Below are positions 12,627-24,500 of a stretch of 64,000 bases of DNA, one piece after another. Location of the stretch: assembly GCA_949775045.1 (NCBI GenBank), contig OX459096.1, positions 36,751,316 to 36,815,315 of the forward strand, given 5' to 3'. The first letter of the stretch is position 1; every line of letters starts with the position of its first letter. The notes under the pieces were generated by a model. That model was not told where the DNA came from, ran no database searches, and worked only from the letters and a program-made list of their open reading frames with translations. The position numbers and the translations under genes were made by a program. The stretch is from Metridium senile. Lineage: Eukaryota > Cnidaria > Anthozoa > Actiniaria > Metridiidae.

Positions 12627-12939
12627 ATGTTTTATGAATTGATTTTAATGGTTAAAGAAGTGCATTTGAGCGGTAAAATTGGGCACGGATAAGGAAACAT
12701 TACGGTAGAATAACATTCTTGGATCAGAATTCTATAAACTTAAAAAAGAAAGGATTTATGTAATGTTTAATAAACGAGCAGGGCGAAGCCAAGTGGTTTT
12801 AAACCTGATAAAACACGATCTGCGAGTTTATTGAACGACTTAAAAAACTCCAACCTATATTTTGTGTTTTTGTAAAAGAAAATCAAGGATTTGTGAAAGT
12901 TTATTAGAGAAAGTTAAGGTTAAAGTTTATGTAAATTAG

Positions 12940-13045
12940 GGTGAATCTATAACTTTATAACTTCAGTTAAAACACTCGTCACGGTTACGATTTCTTTTGA
13001 AAATTTCTCATGAATTATTAATGAGTTTTTGAAGAGCCTGTAAAG
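12940..13045. repeat. Dispersed repeat related to 25736-25815
   Basis: It shares AACACTCGTCACGG, TTTCTTTTGAAAAT and AATTATTAATGAGTTTTT with the inverted copy near 25740. It is probably one end of a small transposon family. Confidence 0.6.
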
Positions 13046-13397
13046 AATGTTGACACGTGTCTTAGGTTCTCCGAAGCTGCAACCTTCCCGACACAGTGAG
13101 TTAGGCGAATATAAAAATAGCCGTAACTTGTTTAATTTTAACCCAAATCACTTGAAATCTTCACAGACACTTAATTAAATAATAACTGAAAATGACGGTG
13201 AAAGTTTTTGTTGAATTGTATTAATATTTCGTTGAAAAACTTCGAAGTTTTAAAAGTCGCCTTATATTCTCTTGTAAATAGTGAGCTTGGGCTACCTGTG
13301 ATGTACCCATTTAGAGCATGTAGAGATTTTGTCTGCGCATGCGTTTGTTTTGATGCTAAAATTCCTTTTCACGTCGAATGAAAGAATTTTATGCTGA

Positions 13398-13693
13398 TGT
13401 GACCGGGTGTATTTAGGTCCTAGGATGGATAGCGAGGAGGAAACATATAGAGGGTTACGCGGAGTGTAGAACAAACAACTACACAGGTCAAACTCTAGGA
13501 CAGAACTGGTTTATTACAATCCAAACGTGCATTCTACAATGACATGCTAGCACCATATTTGGCGAGTAAAAATACTGGATTACATAATGACTTCCGGTGA
13601 AGTAACTAAACATCTGGTTGAGTCAAATGTACACATTACGGAAATAAGAACATTCAAAAACGATTAAAACTAATGCAAAGTGACCCTGTCACA
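13398..13693 (-). repeat. LTR (3' LTR in element orientation)
   Basis: It starts TGTGACCGGGTG and ends CCCTGTCACA on the + strand, the standard TG...CA boundaries. It differs from the partner LTR at only one base that I noticed (near 13670), so the insertion is young. Confidence 0.9.
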
Positions 13694-14856
13694 TACGCCC
13701 CCACTTTTGTTCGACTCGTCCTCGAGCGAACTAAACAATCATTATCCTAGTATTGAAATTAATATTAAACTAAAATGTCAAGTCCATTGTTTCTAAGTTA
13801 ACGTATTGCTACTCAGCTTCATACAATCAGTACAGTTCTTTTGTTGTGTGATACGTAGTGTAACCATCTCCTTCCCGCAACACATCAACACCGATTCACT
13901 CCATGTATTGGCTGTCTTTACGTACTACTATGCTCAGCTCAACTGTTTCACTGTCACTCCCGGTCGGTGTTGAATTCGTTTAAGTCGAAGTGCGGCTTGT
14001 CCGCCAGTGGCCTCGTGAGAGTCTACCACTTTCTCCGCTAGAACGTCAGCCACCAAACCAATACAACTAGTCCCTCGCAGTCTTCCTCACATGCACTTAC
14101 ATCAGTCAATATCATAGTCTCATCGATCTCTCAGAACGTAAACGTCAAGTCCTTGCGTGTGTTTACAGTTTCTTTCTCAACAGCGACAACAAACAGAACG
14201 GTCCTGGACATATTTCCCACAGCCATCTTCCAGTAGCTGTAAAATCCGGGGCATCACCGGGCCCAGGTGAGCCCCAAAACACCAGCTCTTTCTTTTCCCG
14301 TCTTGGAATCACTTTCAACCTAAGAAGCAGAGGTACTTCTCTCAGAGAACAATCACCGTCGCCAGAGGTTACATCGAGACCCCGTGTGGGTGACCCGCCA
14401 TATCGAACAACATGGCCGAGTACTATCTTCGCATGGCCCCTCACAGTTATTTTCTCTTGCACTTGCTTTACCGCCGGTCGCTTGCATCGGCATCAGGGCA
14501 TCTTTCGACTCCCGTCCAAAAGCACGATTTGTTTAAGTTCTTTTGCTGTAGGTTTTCAGTTGTGAAACATTCAACAACACGAACGATCCATGACACGTGT
14601 TTGTCAAAATGGTGTCCTTCAAACTCTTGTTGAAGTGGTCTTGTTCTAAGGTCGACGCTCGACCAACTGTGTCGACCTGAGTTCTGCCCTCGGCTCCCCT
14701 GCTTTTCCATCTTTATCCCCTAAGGGAAGTTACATCCACCATCATCGTTACCGCGATCCTCGTCAAGCCATCGTATTTCTCACTAAGCAAATTCGTACGA
14801 ATGGCACACCATTGAAATCTTCGTTCCTCAGAATCCACCCTGCTCGCGACGCCATA

Positions 14857-15152
14857 TGTGACCGGGTGTATTTAGGTCCTAGGATGGATAGCGAGGAGGA
14901 AACATATAGAGGGTTACGCGGAGTGTAGAACAAACAACTACACAGGTCAAACTCTAGGACAGAACTGGTTTATTACAATCCAAACGTGCATTCTACAATG
15001 ACATGCTAGCACCATATTTGGCGAGTAAAAATACTGGATTACATAATGACTTCCGGTGAAGTAACTAAACATCTGGTTGAGTCAAATGTACACATTACGG
15101 AAATAAGCACATTCAAAAACGATTAAAACTAATGCAAAGTGACCCTGTCACA
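14857..15152 (-). repeat. LTR (5' LTR in element orientation)
   Basis: A 296-bp copy of the repeat at 13398, followed by the CTGA target duplication at 15153-15156. Confidence 0.9.
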
Positions 15153-16539
15153 CTGACATGGAACATTCGGTTTGCAATCTCATCTTGCACAACTATGTTC
15201 AAGAACCGAATTACTGAGATATCAAATGTTGACCGTCTACTAGTGCGCTGTAGTTAATTATTTCAATGGAACAAACTCCGGATGGAAAAATATCACACGT
15301 CAAAGCCTGACAAAAATGGATAAAAGGACCAGAACTTCGAACTTTCGAATACAAGTTTGGGCGCTAATTTAATCTATTAGGTAAACATAACAGTATAAGT
15401 CATTACCAACACGATACTGTTTGTATTTAATCATATTGGGAGATATTAGACGCCCTCGATCGTCAATAAAACTGCCTTGGTTACCTCGAGTGCGTGCGAA
15501 ATCCTTAGAATTCATCTTAGAATTTTTATATCTTAAACATCGTGCCCCAGCGAATTTACTTCAGAAATAGCTTTTTACATGTTTATATTTTGCAAAACTA
15601 AGCTTTTTAGGTAGTAACTTTTGGTCCCGCAATGTGATCCAAAGCGATTTTGTGTACGTGGTTTTATGCATATTTTCGCTCAAAACAATATGCAAATTTT
15701 AGCGAACTATTTTTTATTCTTGAATTAAGAATTAAAGTTGGCTTTATGGGCAAAAACCTTAATGGCTCCCATAAAATCGAAATATATAATTACATTCTAG
15801 ATAAATATTTTAGATTATAAAATACAGGTTGTTGAAGTTCGTCAAATTTATCACAGTGAAACAGGGCCTAAACCATGTGGTAAACACTGCTTGAAATCAT
15901 ATCCAGGGACAAAGAGTTTCTACAAAAATAGCTCAGTTTTGCAAAAAGTAAACATGGAAATGTCAATTTCTTTAAACGTTTTTTGGGGCACGATGTTTAA
16001 GATATAAAAATTCTATGATGAATTGCGAGAAGTTCGCACTCAATATTGCTGATATTGACATCAACACGCCGGTTTACTTGACGATCTAAGGCGTCTAATA
16101 TCTCCTAATATAATGCAATGCACAAAGTAGCGTGTTGGTTATATTAAGTTCTACTAAAAGTTTTGACCTGCACATTGGTTTATCGTCCAACATGCTACTT
16201 GAAAGTACGCAGTTCTGGTCTTTCTTTTCACTTTGGTCGGACTTTGACGTGTGATTTTTTGCAATCCGGAGTTTGTTCGATTGCAATAATTAACTACAGC
16301 GCACTAGTAGGCAGTCAACATTTTATGTCTCAGTAATTCGGTTCATGAACATAATTGTGAAAGATGAGATTGCAAACCAAATGTTCCATGTCAGCATAAA
16401 ATTCTTTCATTCGACGTGAAAAGGAATTTTAGCATCAAAACAAACGCATGCGCAGACAAAATCTCTACATGCTCCCATTTAGACCATTGCTATTGTTATA
16501 CCACTCAGCCAATCAGATCACTTGATATTATAGGGTTTC

Positions 16540-16645
16540 CCAGGGCCTACGATCTTTCGTTAAAAAGCTGAGAAGGATCTGGGTACGAGAATGCCGAAGT
16601 GCTCTGGTTCAATCCAAAACCGGAAACAGGATTCTCTGTTTCCGG
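16540..16645. repeat. Dispersed repeat, copy 2
   Basis: It contains GGGTTTCCCAGGGCCTACGA and GGTACGAGAATGCCGAAGTG, the inverse of copy 1 near 11900. An internal palindrome around GGAAACAGGATTCTCTGTTT adds a small hairpin. Confidence 0.65.
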
Positions 16646-16681
16646 TTGTACTGCGCATATGTAAAAGGATTCCTGTCTCAT

Positions 16682-17750
16682 ATAACCTGAGTATCAGGCC
16701 CTCGGGGAGGGGGCGGGGAGGGACTGGGGGAGAGAGAAGAGGGAAAAGGAGGGCCTGACACAAAAGCCGTTTTTTCCTGTGTCAAACATTCAGAATATGA
16801 ATGTTTTTCTGATTGGTCCATTGAACAATAGAACGGAAGTGAAACTCTAGACGCGAACTAATACGCGATCGAAGCGATCGAGGTTGCAATGTTATTTGGT
16901 TATTTATATGGTATATCTAGTATTCGTGTTCGAAAAAAAAAGCTTGTAATGAATCACAAAGAATTCGATGATGCTCTCGATCAAAGAAGCACTCGAGGTA
17001 TTCCCTGGAATAACTCTCAAAAAGAAGCAGGAGTTATGCCTTAAAACATCAGATCAAGAAGAAGGACGTCCTCGGTGTCCTTTCAACTGGGTATGGAATG
17101 AGCACATTTATCAGCTCTTGCCCAAAGTTTTGAGTAGCCATTGGTTTCAAAAGACAGGGGAAATTAACGAAGTCAATGAAAATCATTGTCGTGAACTGAT
17201 TCGAAAACAACAGACTAAACGATTGTGTGGTAGCGGCATTAAAGCCGCTACACTAGAAGACATGGACGAGATGGAGGCTAAAAACATCGAGGAGCTAGAG
17301 ATTGTCTTCGGTAGCGCAGAACGATGGTTATCGCACAAATAGAGTCAGTCTTTGAAGTCGGGAAGTCTTCAAGACGTAAATTTTCTAGTACTTGATTTGT
17401 TTGTGTATTAAATTCAGCCTTCTGCCTGATTCTGAGTATATATTTCAGTGTAAAGTTAAGCTTGTAGATTTAATATTTCAGCCTTCAGTTTTATAACTGG
17501 TATGAGATTATTTTAGCCGTGTTTAAATTCATAACATTGTTGTTTCATTAGCGACATTGCTGCTCGTGTTTTGACATGACGACATGACAACCGGAAGCGA
17601 TTTTGATTGGCTCCTATGTAATATCATGCTGTGGGTCAAGCGAGGGGGCGGAATGGCTTAAATCGCGTTTCGTGTCAGGCTCTCCTTTTCTTCCCTCTCT
17701 CCCTTCTTTCTCTCCTTCCCCCCTCCCCTAGAGCCTGATACTCAGGTTAT
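16682..17750. mobile_element. 1069-bp DNA transposon with long purine-rich inverted termini
   Basis: The termini read ATAACCTGAGTATCAGGC and continue as GGGGAG/GAGAGA-rich text to GCCTGACAC, about 80 bp at each end in inverted orientation. The 7-bp sequence GTCTCAT flanks both ends (16675-16681, 17751-17757). The interior holds one 124-codon frame on the + strand. The target length does not fit the common superfamilies exactly (hAT uses 8 bp), so I leave the family open. Confidence 0.85.
16968..17342 (+). CDS. Unknown 124-aa protein encoded inside the 1069-bp transposon
   Basis: An ATG-started frame that fills the middle of the element and ends before its right terminus. The product is charged and soluble, with no signal peptide or membrane segment. 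It has a basic N-terminal stretch (KKKQ at about residues 18-21), a segment with several aromatic residues including CPFNWVWNEH at about 38-47, and a Glu/Met-rich end. It lacks an RNase-H-like catalytic layout and is too short to be a complete transposase, so it may be an accessory protein, a transposase remnant or a captured host exon. A perfect palindrome (GTAGCGGC...GCCGCTAC) lies inside the frame near 17230-17252. I do not recognise the family. A second frame starting ATGAATCACAAAG at 16949 stops early. Confidence 0.45.
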   Translation: MMLSIKEALEVFPGITLKKKQELCLKTSDQEEGRPRCPFNWVWNEHIYQLLPKVLSSHWFQKTGEINEVNENHCRELIRKQQTKRLCGSGIKAATLEDMDEMEAKNIEELEIVFGSAERWLSHK

Positions 17751-17807
17751 GTCTCATAAAAATAGCCGACAGAGCACAGGTAGCCCAAACGCGTTTTGAT
17801 TGACTGT

Positions 17808-18344
17808 AAATGGTCTCGGAAAATGCGATCTAAAACTACTGCAAACTACCAATGTTTTGAAACAAATCCTGTTAGACTATGTTCTGATAGTTAATGAACA
17901 TTTTGAACTTGAATTTTTTGAATAAAAGTGCGTTTTAGGATGATTTTGAACGGTTCGAATTTGCTCTTTGGAGGCTTACTTATTAAAAAAAAAAACACAC
18001 AATTATCTATACTGTGAAACGGTAAATTAAGAATGGCTTAAATTTGCAAGAATTTTACAGCATGCTTAATAGTATTAATCAATGAAAAATAGCCAAGTGA
18101 CTACATGTACAAGCTAATTAATCTTGTTCTGATGCTAAAAATCGTCACCAGTCGCGGGCTTCCAAAAATTGCGAACATCAGCTATTTGCAAATGGTCTCG
18201 GAAAATGCGATCTAAAACTACTGCAAACTACCAATGTTTTGTAACAAATCCTGTTAGACTATGTTCTGATAGTTAATGAACATTTTGAACTTGAATTTTT
18301 TGAATAAAAGTGCGTTTTAGGATGATTTTGAACGGTTCGAATTT
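17808..18344. repeat. Pair of ~155-bp direct repeats
   Basis: The segment starting AAATGGTCTCGGAAAATGCG at 17808-17962 is repeated at 18190-18344 with about one base change, ending GAACGGTTCGAATTT. The 227 bp between them is unique. Confidence 0.93.
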
Positions 18345-19189
18345 TCACCCGTTATTTAGGGAAGATGTGCAAATTCGTCGAACATGCACTTTCACACAAA
18401 AAAATATCTCAAACACAACTCAAACGGCTTTCCAACAAGCATTTATTTGAAATTATTTGTCAAGAAAAACTTAGGTTTAGTAGTTTTAATTTGTTTTTTT
18501 TTACGCAGAGAAATAATTTTGTAAAGTTCATCAAGTCTTCGAAAATTTCTCCGTGACCATCTGTAGTCATTTATAACTGCACTTTTGAGCGGTGTCGGGG
18601 TGGGGTAAGTAACGGTTTTTGTTTTTACTACCTTCCGGTGTTTTTTCATCCAATCACAAATCGGTTGACTTTTATGAGATTTAACTTCCGGTACTTATTT
18701 AAAAAAAATTCAGCCAATCAGAAAACCTTCCGGTTTGGGATTGAACCAGAGCCCTTCGGGCGAAACCTTCCGCTGGACGGTTGACCATGGGCTCTGGGAA
18801 CGAGAATGCAGGCTACATGTAAGACATTAATTAGCACTAATGTGGTTGGGGCCTGTTGATTTCGATTGAGTTGGGGTACTTTAATACTTGTTTTTTGAGA
18901 AATCAATGGTATAACAAAGCCTTTCAGCAACAAATGGTAGCTGGTGGTAGTTCATTGCCTTAGTCTTAGCGGTACCCGTAAGATGTTTCAGATGTTTTCA
19001 GAATTTCAGAATAAAACTATCGTTTGACACAAAAGATTACCTTTTTAGAAGAAGAAGACGGCGCGTCTGTCTTTGATATAGTTTTTGTTTTACCACATTT
19101 GATAATTTTCTCGCTTTCTGATTGGTCGAGAGCCGTGGTAAATAAGAGTACATACCACGGTTGCTATTTTGCTCATTTTAATGTAGTAA
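18345..19189. other. Intergenic stretch with repeat copy 3
   Basis: No gene is supported. From about 18715 to 18815 it contains the third copy of the dispersed repeat (CGAAACCTTCCGCTGGACGG, GGGCTCTGGGAACGAGAATG). Short frames in this stretch are ordinary noise. Confidence 0.5.
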
Positions 19190-19381
19190 AAAACAAATTC
19201 ACGATAGTTTCTTGACGTATGTCCTCTTATTTACCACGGTTGGCGCCACCTCATCGTCTACATTGTTGTGGATCCACTCGACTTCGTCTTGTGGATCCAC
19301 AACAATTTAGACCATTCGATGACGCCAACCGTGTTAAATAAGATGACATGTACCACGCGAAACTATCGTAAATTTGTTAAC
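19190..19381. repeat. Inverted repeat with ~85-bp arms
   Basis: The left arm contains ACGATAGTTTCTTGACG, CTTATTTACCACGGTTGGCG and TTGTGGATCCAC. The right arm is its inverse, starting GTGGATCCACAACAATTT, around a 13-bp centre near 19281. The right arm is also the start of the duplicated unit at 19290. Confidence 0.85.
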
Positions 19382-20147
19382 TATACCGAGCTATTGTTAT
19401 ACAAACATTGAAAATTCGCTCAAATTGTTTTTATTTTTAAGAAAACGTCCATACTAGTAGCACTATTTGAAAATACCGCTAGCACTAATTAAGGGTGTTT
19501 TCTTCCTTGATTGACCGTGTAAGTCATGGTTTTAGCGGTATGCTTAATTATTTTGTTAAATTATTTTTGCGCAATTAGCGACTATGGTAATGATAAGAAA
19601 AGACTGACGGATGTTGATATTTTTTTTAAATTCTTACAAAAAGCTCTTCGATGGGAAAACACTCGGTTAAAACAAACCGGGTTGGGCAAATCTAACCGTT
19701 GCAAAATTATTTGCCAGCGATATATCTTAAAGGTTTTTGGGCTTGGTCTTCATAGGTTTAAGTTCACATCACTTCGAAAATAACTGGCTTTTTAACAACA
19801 ACAATAAAGATTTTTATTTTTCTGTTTCAACCGAAAACTTCTACCTGAATAAGTGTTACCCGACATCATCATTCTGTTTTGAGAATAGTTTTAATTTCTT
19901 TTTAAAACATTATTGTAACACGGGACTAAGTTTGGGCGAAAATAATGTTTCATGTTCAAAATATAACGGCAAGACGGTATCCTAAAAATAACCTTAATAC
20001 TTAGGGACACCAAAGTTTGGAGGCATTTGACAATGGGCCCTGTAGTATAGATAGGTCAGACCACATACACCGGGAACTTACTACCCGAATAGTGTTTAAC
20101 GTCCTTGTCCGAGAACACACGATAATTTTAAGACTCTGAGTATTGTG
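19290..20147. repeat. Segmental tandem duplication, unit A
   Basis: A unit of 858 bp starting TGGATCCACAACAATTTAGA and ending GAGTATTG, followed directly by unit B. Identity to unit B is high across the whole unit. Its last ~110 bp is a minus-strand SINE body. Unit A lacks the 570-bp segment that carries the homeobox first exon in unit B. Confidence 0.9.
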
Positions 20148-21555
20148 GATCCACAACAATTTAGACCATTCGATGACGCCAACCGTGGTAAATAAGATGA
20201 CATTTACCTCGCGAAACTATCGTAAATTTGTTAAATATACCGAGCTATTGTTATACAAACATTGAAAATTCGCTCAAATTGTTTTTATTTTTAAGAAAAA
20301 TCCATACTAGTAGCACTATTTGAAAATACCGCTAGCAATTAAGGGTGTTTTCTTCCTTGATTGACCGTGTAAGTCATGGTTTTAGCGGTATGCTTAATTA
20401 TTTTGTTAAATTATTTTTGAGCAATTAGCGACTATGGTAATGATAAGAAAAGACTGACGTCATGATTCTAGAGTTCCCATAAAATAAGGATGGAAATGTA
20501 TACGGGTAAGTCAATTAGCCCAGGACATCGTTCTGAAACGTTGCTACTGGAACTAACTTTTCTTGTTCTGGCTGTTAAGTGAAAACCATTATTGTTAAAC
20601 CTCGACAGCAATCCACAAGATGAACAGTGAACAAGACAACTACATCCTTATGTTTGAGAGCAAAAAGGATAGCTCAAAAGGTAAGACGAGTTACTTCTTG
20701 TGAATAGAGTGATAAAGAGAAATTCAATAACTTAGTTTAGGAGAATGTTGATACAATAAATATCAAAGCTATTCGACGTAGATACGATATATTTAAAAGT
20801 TATTCGTTTGTCTCACGAATGTCGAAGGTTTCGACCGCGACGTGTCGACTGGTTACTGGTTACTGCTAGTTTTCTTCATAAGATGGTTAGACCGAATCAA
20901 TGTTAGGTCTTACTAACACCGGCCGTCAGATTGTATGTTACATTACATTATCTTATTCAGTTATGGCACTATATTTTTTACATTGAGCATTTCGAAAACT
21001 CTTTAGAACGTTCTGTTATAAGATAAATTGTTTTAAATTCTTACAAAAAGCTCTTCGATGGGAAAATACTCGGTTAAAACAAACCCTGTTGGGCAAATCT
21101 AACCGTTGCAAAATTATTTGCCAGCGATATATCTTAACAGTTTTTGGGCTTGGTCTTCATAGGTTTAAGTTCACATCACTTCGAAAATAACTGGCTTTTT
21201 AACAACAACAACAACAAAGATTTATATTTTTCTGTTTCAACCGAAAACTTCTACCTGAATAAGTGTTACCCGACATCATCATTCTATTTTGAGAATAGTT
21301 TTAATTTCTTTTTAAAACATTATTGTAACACGGGACTAAGTTTGGGCGAAAATAATGTTTCATGTTCATAATATAACGGCAAGACGGTATCCTAAAAATA
21401 ACCTTAATACTTAGGGACACCAAAGTTTGGAGGCATTTGACAATGGGCCCTGTAGTATAGATAGGTCAGACCACATACACCGGGAACTTACTACCCGAAT
21501 AGTGTTTAACGTCCTTGTCCGAGAACACACGATAATTTTAAGCCTCCGAGTATTG
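20148..21555. repeat. Segmental tandem duplication, unit B with 570-bp extra segment
   Basis: It matches unit A up to AAAAGACTGACG (about 20459) and again from TTTTAAATTCTTACAAAAAG (about 21030). The unmatched 20460-21029 segment contains the first exon of the homeobox gene and its upstream region. Either the segment was lost from unit A or gained in B; the sequence alone does not decide. Confidence 0.9.
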
Positions 21556-24500
21556 GTTCGACTAGGGTTAACCAAAATGCGTACGGGGCGGCGGTTGTTT
21601 ACCATAATCCATTTTTAAGAGTTATTTAAATACTCTAATTGCACAGATTTTTTTAGAGAGAGAACTGTGTGAGAAAGGAATTCGGGGAAGATGTGTTTTT
21701 CATGACAACTCCGTTATTTTATAACAAAGGGAAAATGAACACACACAAACACTACCTGAGAATAGAATTTCAATTGAATTAGGAAAAACATACGGGAAGG
21801 CATACGTTTTAAGTCCTAATTGCTCATCACCCAATTTTCCACCATGAATTCGAATTACAAACTTACTGGATTTCGAGAGATTGAGAAACAGGATTTCGAG
21901 TATTAACTTTCGAAATTTGGGCACGCTGGAACTCTTTTTATAGACTGTATAGTTCAGAGACCTTTAATATTCAAATGAGACCTTCAAGAACCGGCAAAAC
22001 ATTCTACGTGCTATGTTCGTTTCCAAAATGGCATAACATTAAATAGGACATGATACATGACATATAGTTCAATACGAACTATACATGAAAACAAATATTA
22101 TTTTGGATTGGTAATAACGTTTAACAAAGCTTTGCTTGTAAAAATAAGAAAATAAATAGTGATTTCTTCAAAAGTGGCTGGTTAGTTCTATTTTTTGAAA
22201 TAATTACTTGCCTAATTAAATGAAAAAAAATAGAAAATTAGAAAAATTATTGCTATCAATCAATCTAAAAAGAAAAGAAAAATTGTTAGGAAAATTTTAA
22301 ACAACAAAAAGAAGAACAAGAGAGAACAAGAGAAGAAGAAAAACAAAAAATATATATTTAGTTCGGAAAAGATCAAAGGATTGTGTTGATGGTAATTTCA
22401 GTCCAAAAAGAAAGCTTGAACTCAAGAAAAATAATAATAAATGAAATATAAATTTGTAATTTTAATTTTGAAAATCTGTCAGTCCTAAAATTATTGCCTA
22501 TAACGCTTGCGAGTTCTAAAGATTAATTCCACAAACTTCAAAAATTACTCTGATTTTTGGGCAAAGTTATTTCGCCAAATGAAGCTTTGGATTGCAGCTT
22601 GCTTATTTTTTTATTTTTTTTTGTGTCACCGCATTGCCGATTTGGCCGTTAGTTCGGAAAAGATCAAAGGATTGTGTTGATGGTAATTTCAGTCCAAAAA
22701 GAAATCTTGAACTCAAGAAAAATAATAATAAATGAAAAATAAATTTGTAATTTTAATTTTGAAAATCTGTCAGGCCTAAAATTATTGCCTATAACGCTTG
22801 CGAGTTCTAAAGATTAATTCCACAAACTTTAAAAAATTACTCTGATTTTTGGGCAAAGTTATTTCGCCAAATGAAGCTTTGGATTGCAGCTTGCTTATTT
22901 TTTTTTATTTTTTTTGTGTCACCGCATTGCCGATTTGGCCGTGAACAATGAAATATATTGAAATATTGTTTTTCCATAACAAGAAAGAGCATGTCTAAAT
23001 TTGTAATTTCGTAGAGTTATGTTATCATATATTAAATTACTGCAAAGTTATCGGCATTTGAAATGTGCCAAAAACATGAAAATGTAGCTTTTCATCATTT
23101 TATGTTACTAAATTGAAATTTGGGAATATTACTAATTTCGATGTGCTCATTCTAATGAAAGCAATAGTGTCTTCTAAAACTGATTATACTAAGATATATT
23201 AATTGCCACGCCTTCGTGCATAGGGTGTATACTAGTTTACTTGCTAGTTTTTTAAATAACCGAGACAAAGCTGATTGAACCGATAAGGAGAATAGTATAA
23301 ATACAATATAAGCACCGATGTTATTTGGATCCAAATTTTTGGATCTTATTAACATCGGGGTTGGATCGGTTTAATAATTACTTGCACAGATATTATCCTC
23401 CCCTCGTCTCTACTATAACATATCGTGCTTTCGTCAGTTTCTCGGTGTTTGGAACCGCTGATTAAACACTCGCATTCGTTTTTGATGTAGTACTTCGTAA
23501 ATACGTTTCAATAACTCACCATCTTCTGAGATGGGGGGGGGGGGGGGGGGTGCATGCTCCCATGATACTTTGACCTTTTTTCATTTTCTCCCTTGTTCCC
23601 CATAAGTAAAATAACTGTCTCCATACAATGATTTACCTTATGTTCCCATGATCCCAAAAAACTATTGTCATATTTTATCATATTTTGCTCCCTTGTCCCC
23701 TGAAAATAATTTGGCAGTATCCCTTGATCCCTAAAAATAAATACCCGTGCTCCCTTGATCCCTAAAACCCTTGGTAGGGGCTCTCTTCTCTTGCTCATAC
23801 CAACTTCCAATGTCGGTATGACATTTCATATATTATCATATCAAATTGTTGTAGACGTTCGTTCGTAGTTTCAGCCAAAAGGTGAACACAATAGTAGTCT
23901 TTATCGAGATATTCACATATTTGTGAATTCCTTTGTATTTTATTAACATATATGGATGATTATACTATATACGGAAGAGCGCAAGATAGGCAAGTTTGTT
24001 TAGGAGAAGAGTGTAGGAATTCCTTGTCGTCATGCACCCTATCGAGATGTGTTGATTCGTTTGGTATACATCTCTGCCTGGGCTGAAAGAGGATAATAAT
24101 CAGAAAGAAGTTTAAAACTTGGTCCTCTAGCGATGTATATGCTGCGAGTTATCGCAGCATTGAAATTTTGTGATTTTGTAATATAAACCAATTCACTGTC
24201 TACACTGAAATGTACCAGATCAGACATACCATGCAATATGTACCTATGTACTCACACCAGCTTGCATTAACTTGTGGTATCCAAATTATGGGATTTTTTT
24301 TCTTAATTCACCTTAACTCGCAGCATTGAAATTTTGTGATTTTGCCTTAACTCGCGCAGTCTCGCCCAAACTCGCTGCGTTTTAAGGCGAGTTTAGGTTC
24401 CAAACTAGGCCTTACAGCAAGTTTTATTGTCTATAGAAATTGCCTACGAAGAGCACGATAAGTCGGATGGATTAGGACGGCCTAGTGTCTCCAAGAAGAG

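Larger units (their letters stand above)
13398..15152 (-). mobile_element. Short non-autonomous LTR retroelement (TRIM/LARD-like)
   Basis: Two 296-bp direct repeats bound a 1163-bp interior, and the host text GCTGA/CATGG is rejoined if the element plus one copy of CTGA is removed, giving a 4-bp target duplication. On the minus strand, a TGG-starting primer-binding-like site follows the right LTR and a purine run (AAAAGTGGGGGCG) precedes the left one, which sets the orientation. There is no gag, protease or reverse transcriptase. Frames of 80 and 99 codons (14710-14468 and 14462-14163, minus) lie in the interior with somewhat higher GC and no domain I recognise. Confidence 0.88.
13315..16473. 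mobile_element. Mutator-like foldback MITE with 9-bp target duplication
   Basis: The ends are AGCATGTAGAGATTTTGTCT and its inverse. The 9-bp sequence CCCATTTAG flanks both sides exactly (13306-13314 and 16474-16482), which is the length expected for MULE elements. Two inverted halves of about 700 bp meet near 15750; for example the text around ATCGTGCCCCAGCG at 15530 recurs inverted at 15985. No transposase is encoded. The left half is interrupted at 13397 by an LTR retroelement. Confidence 0.85.
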
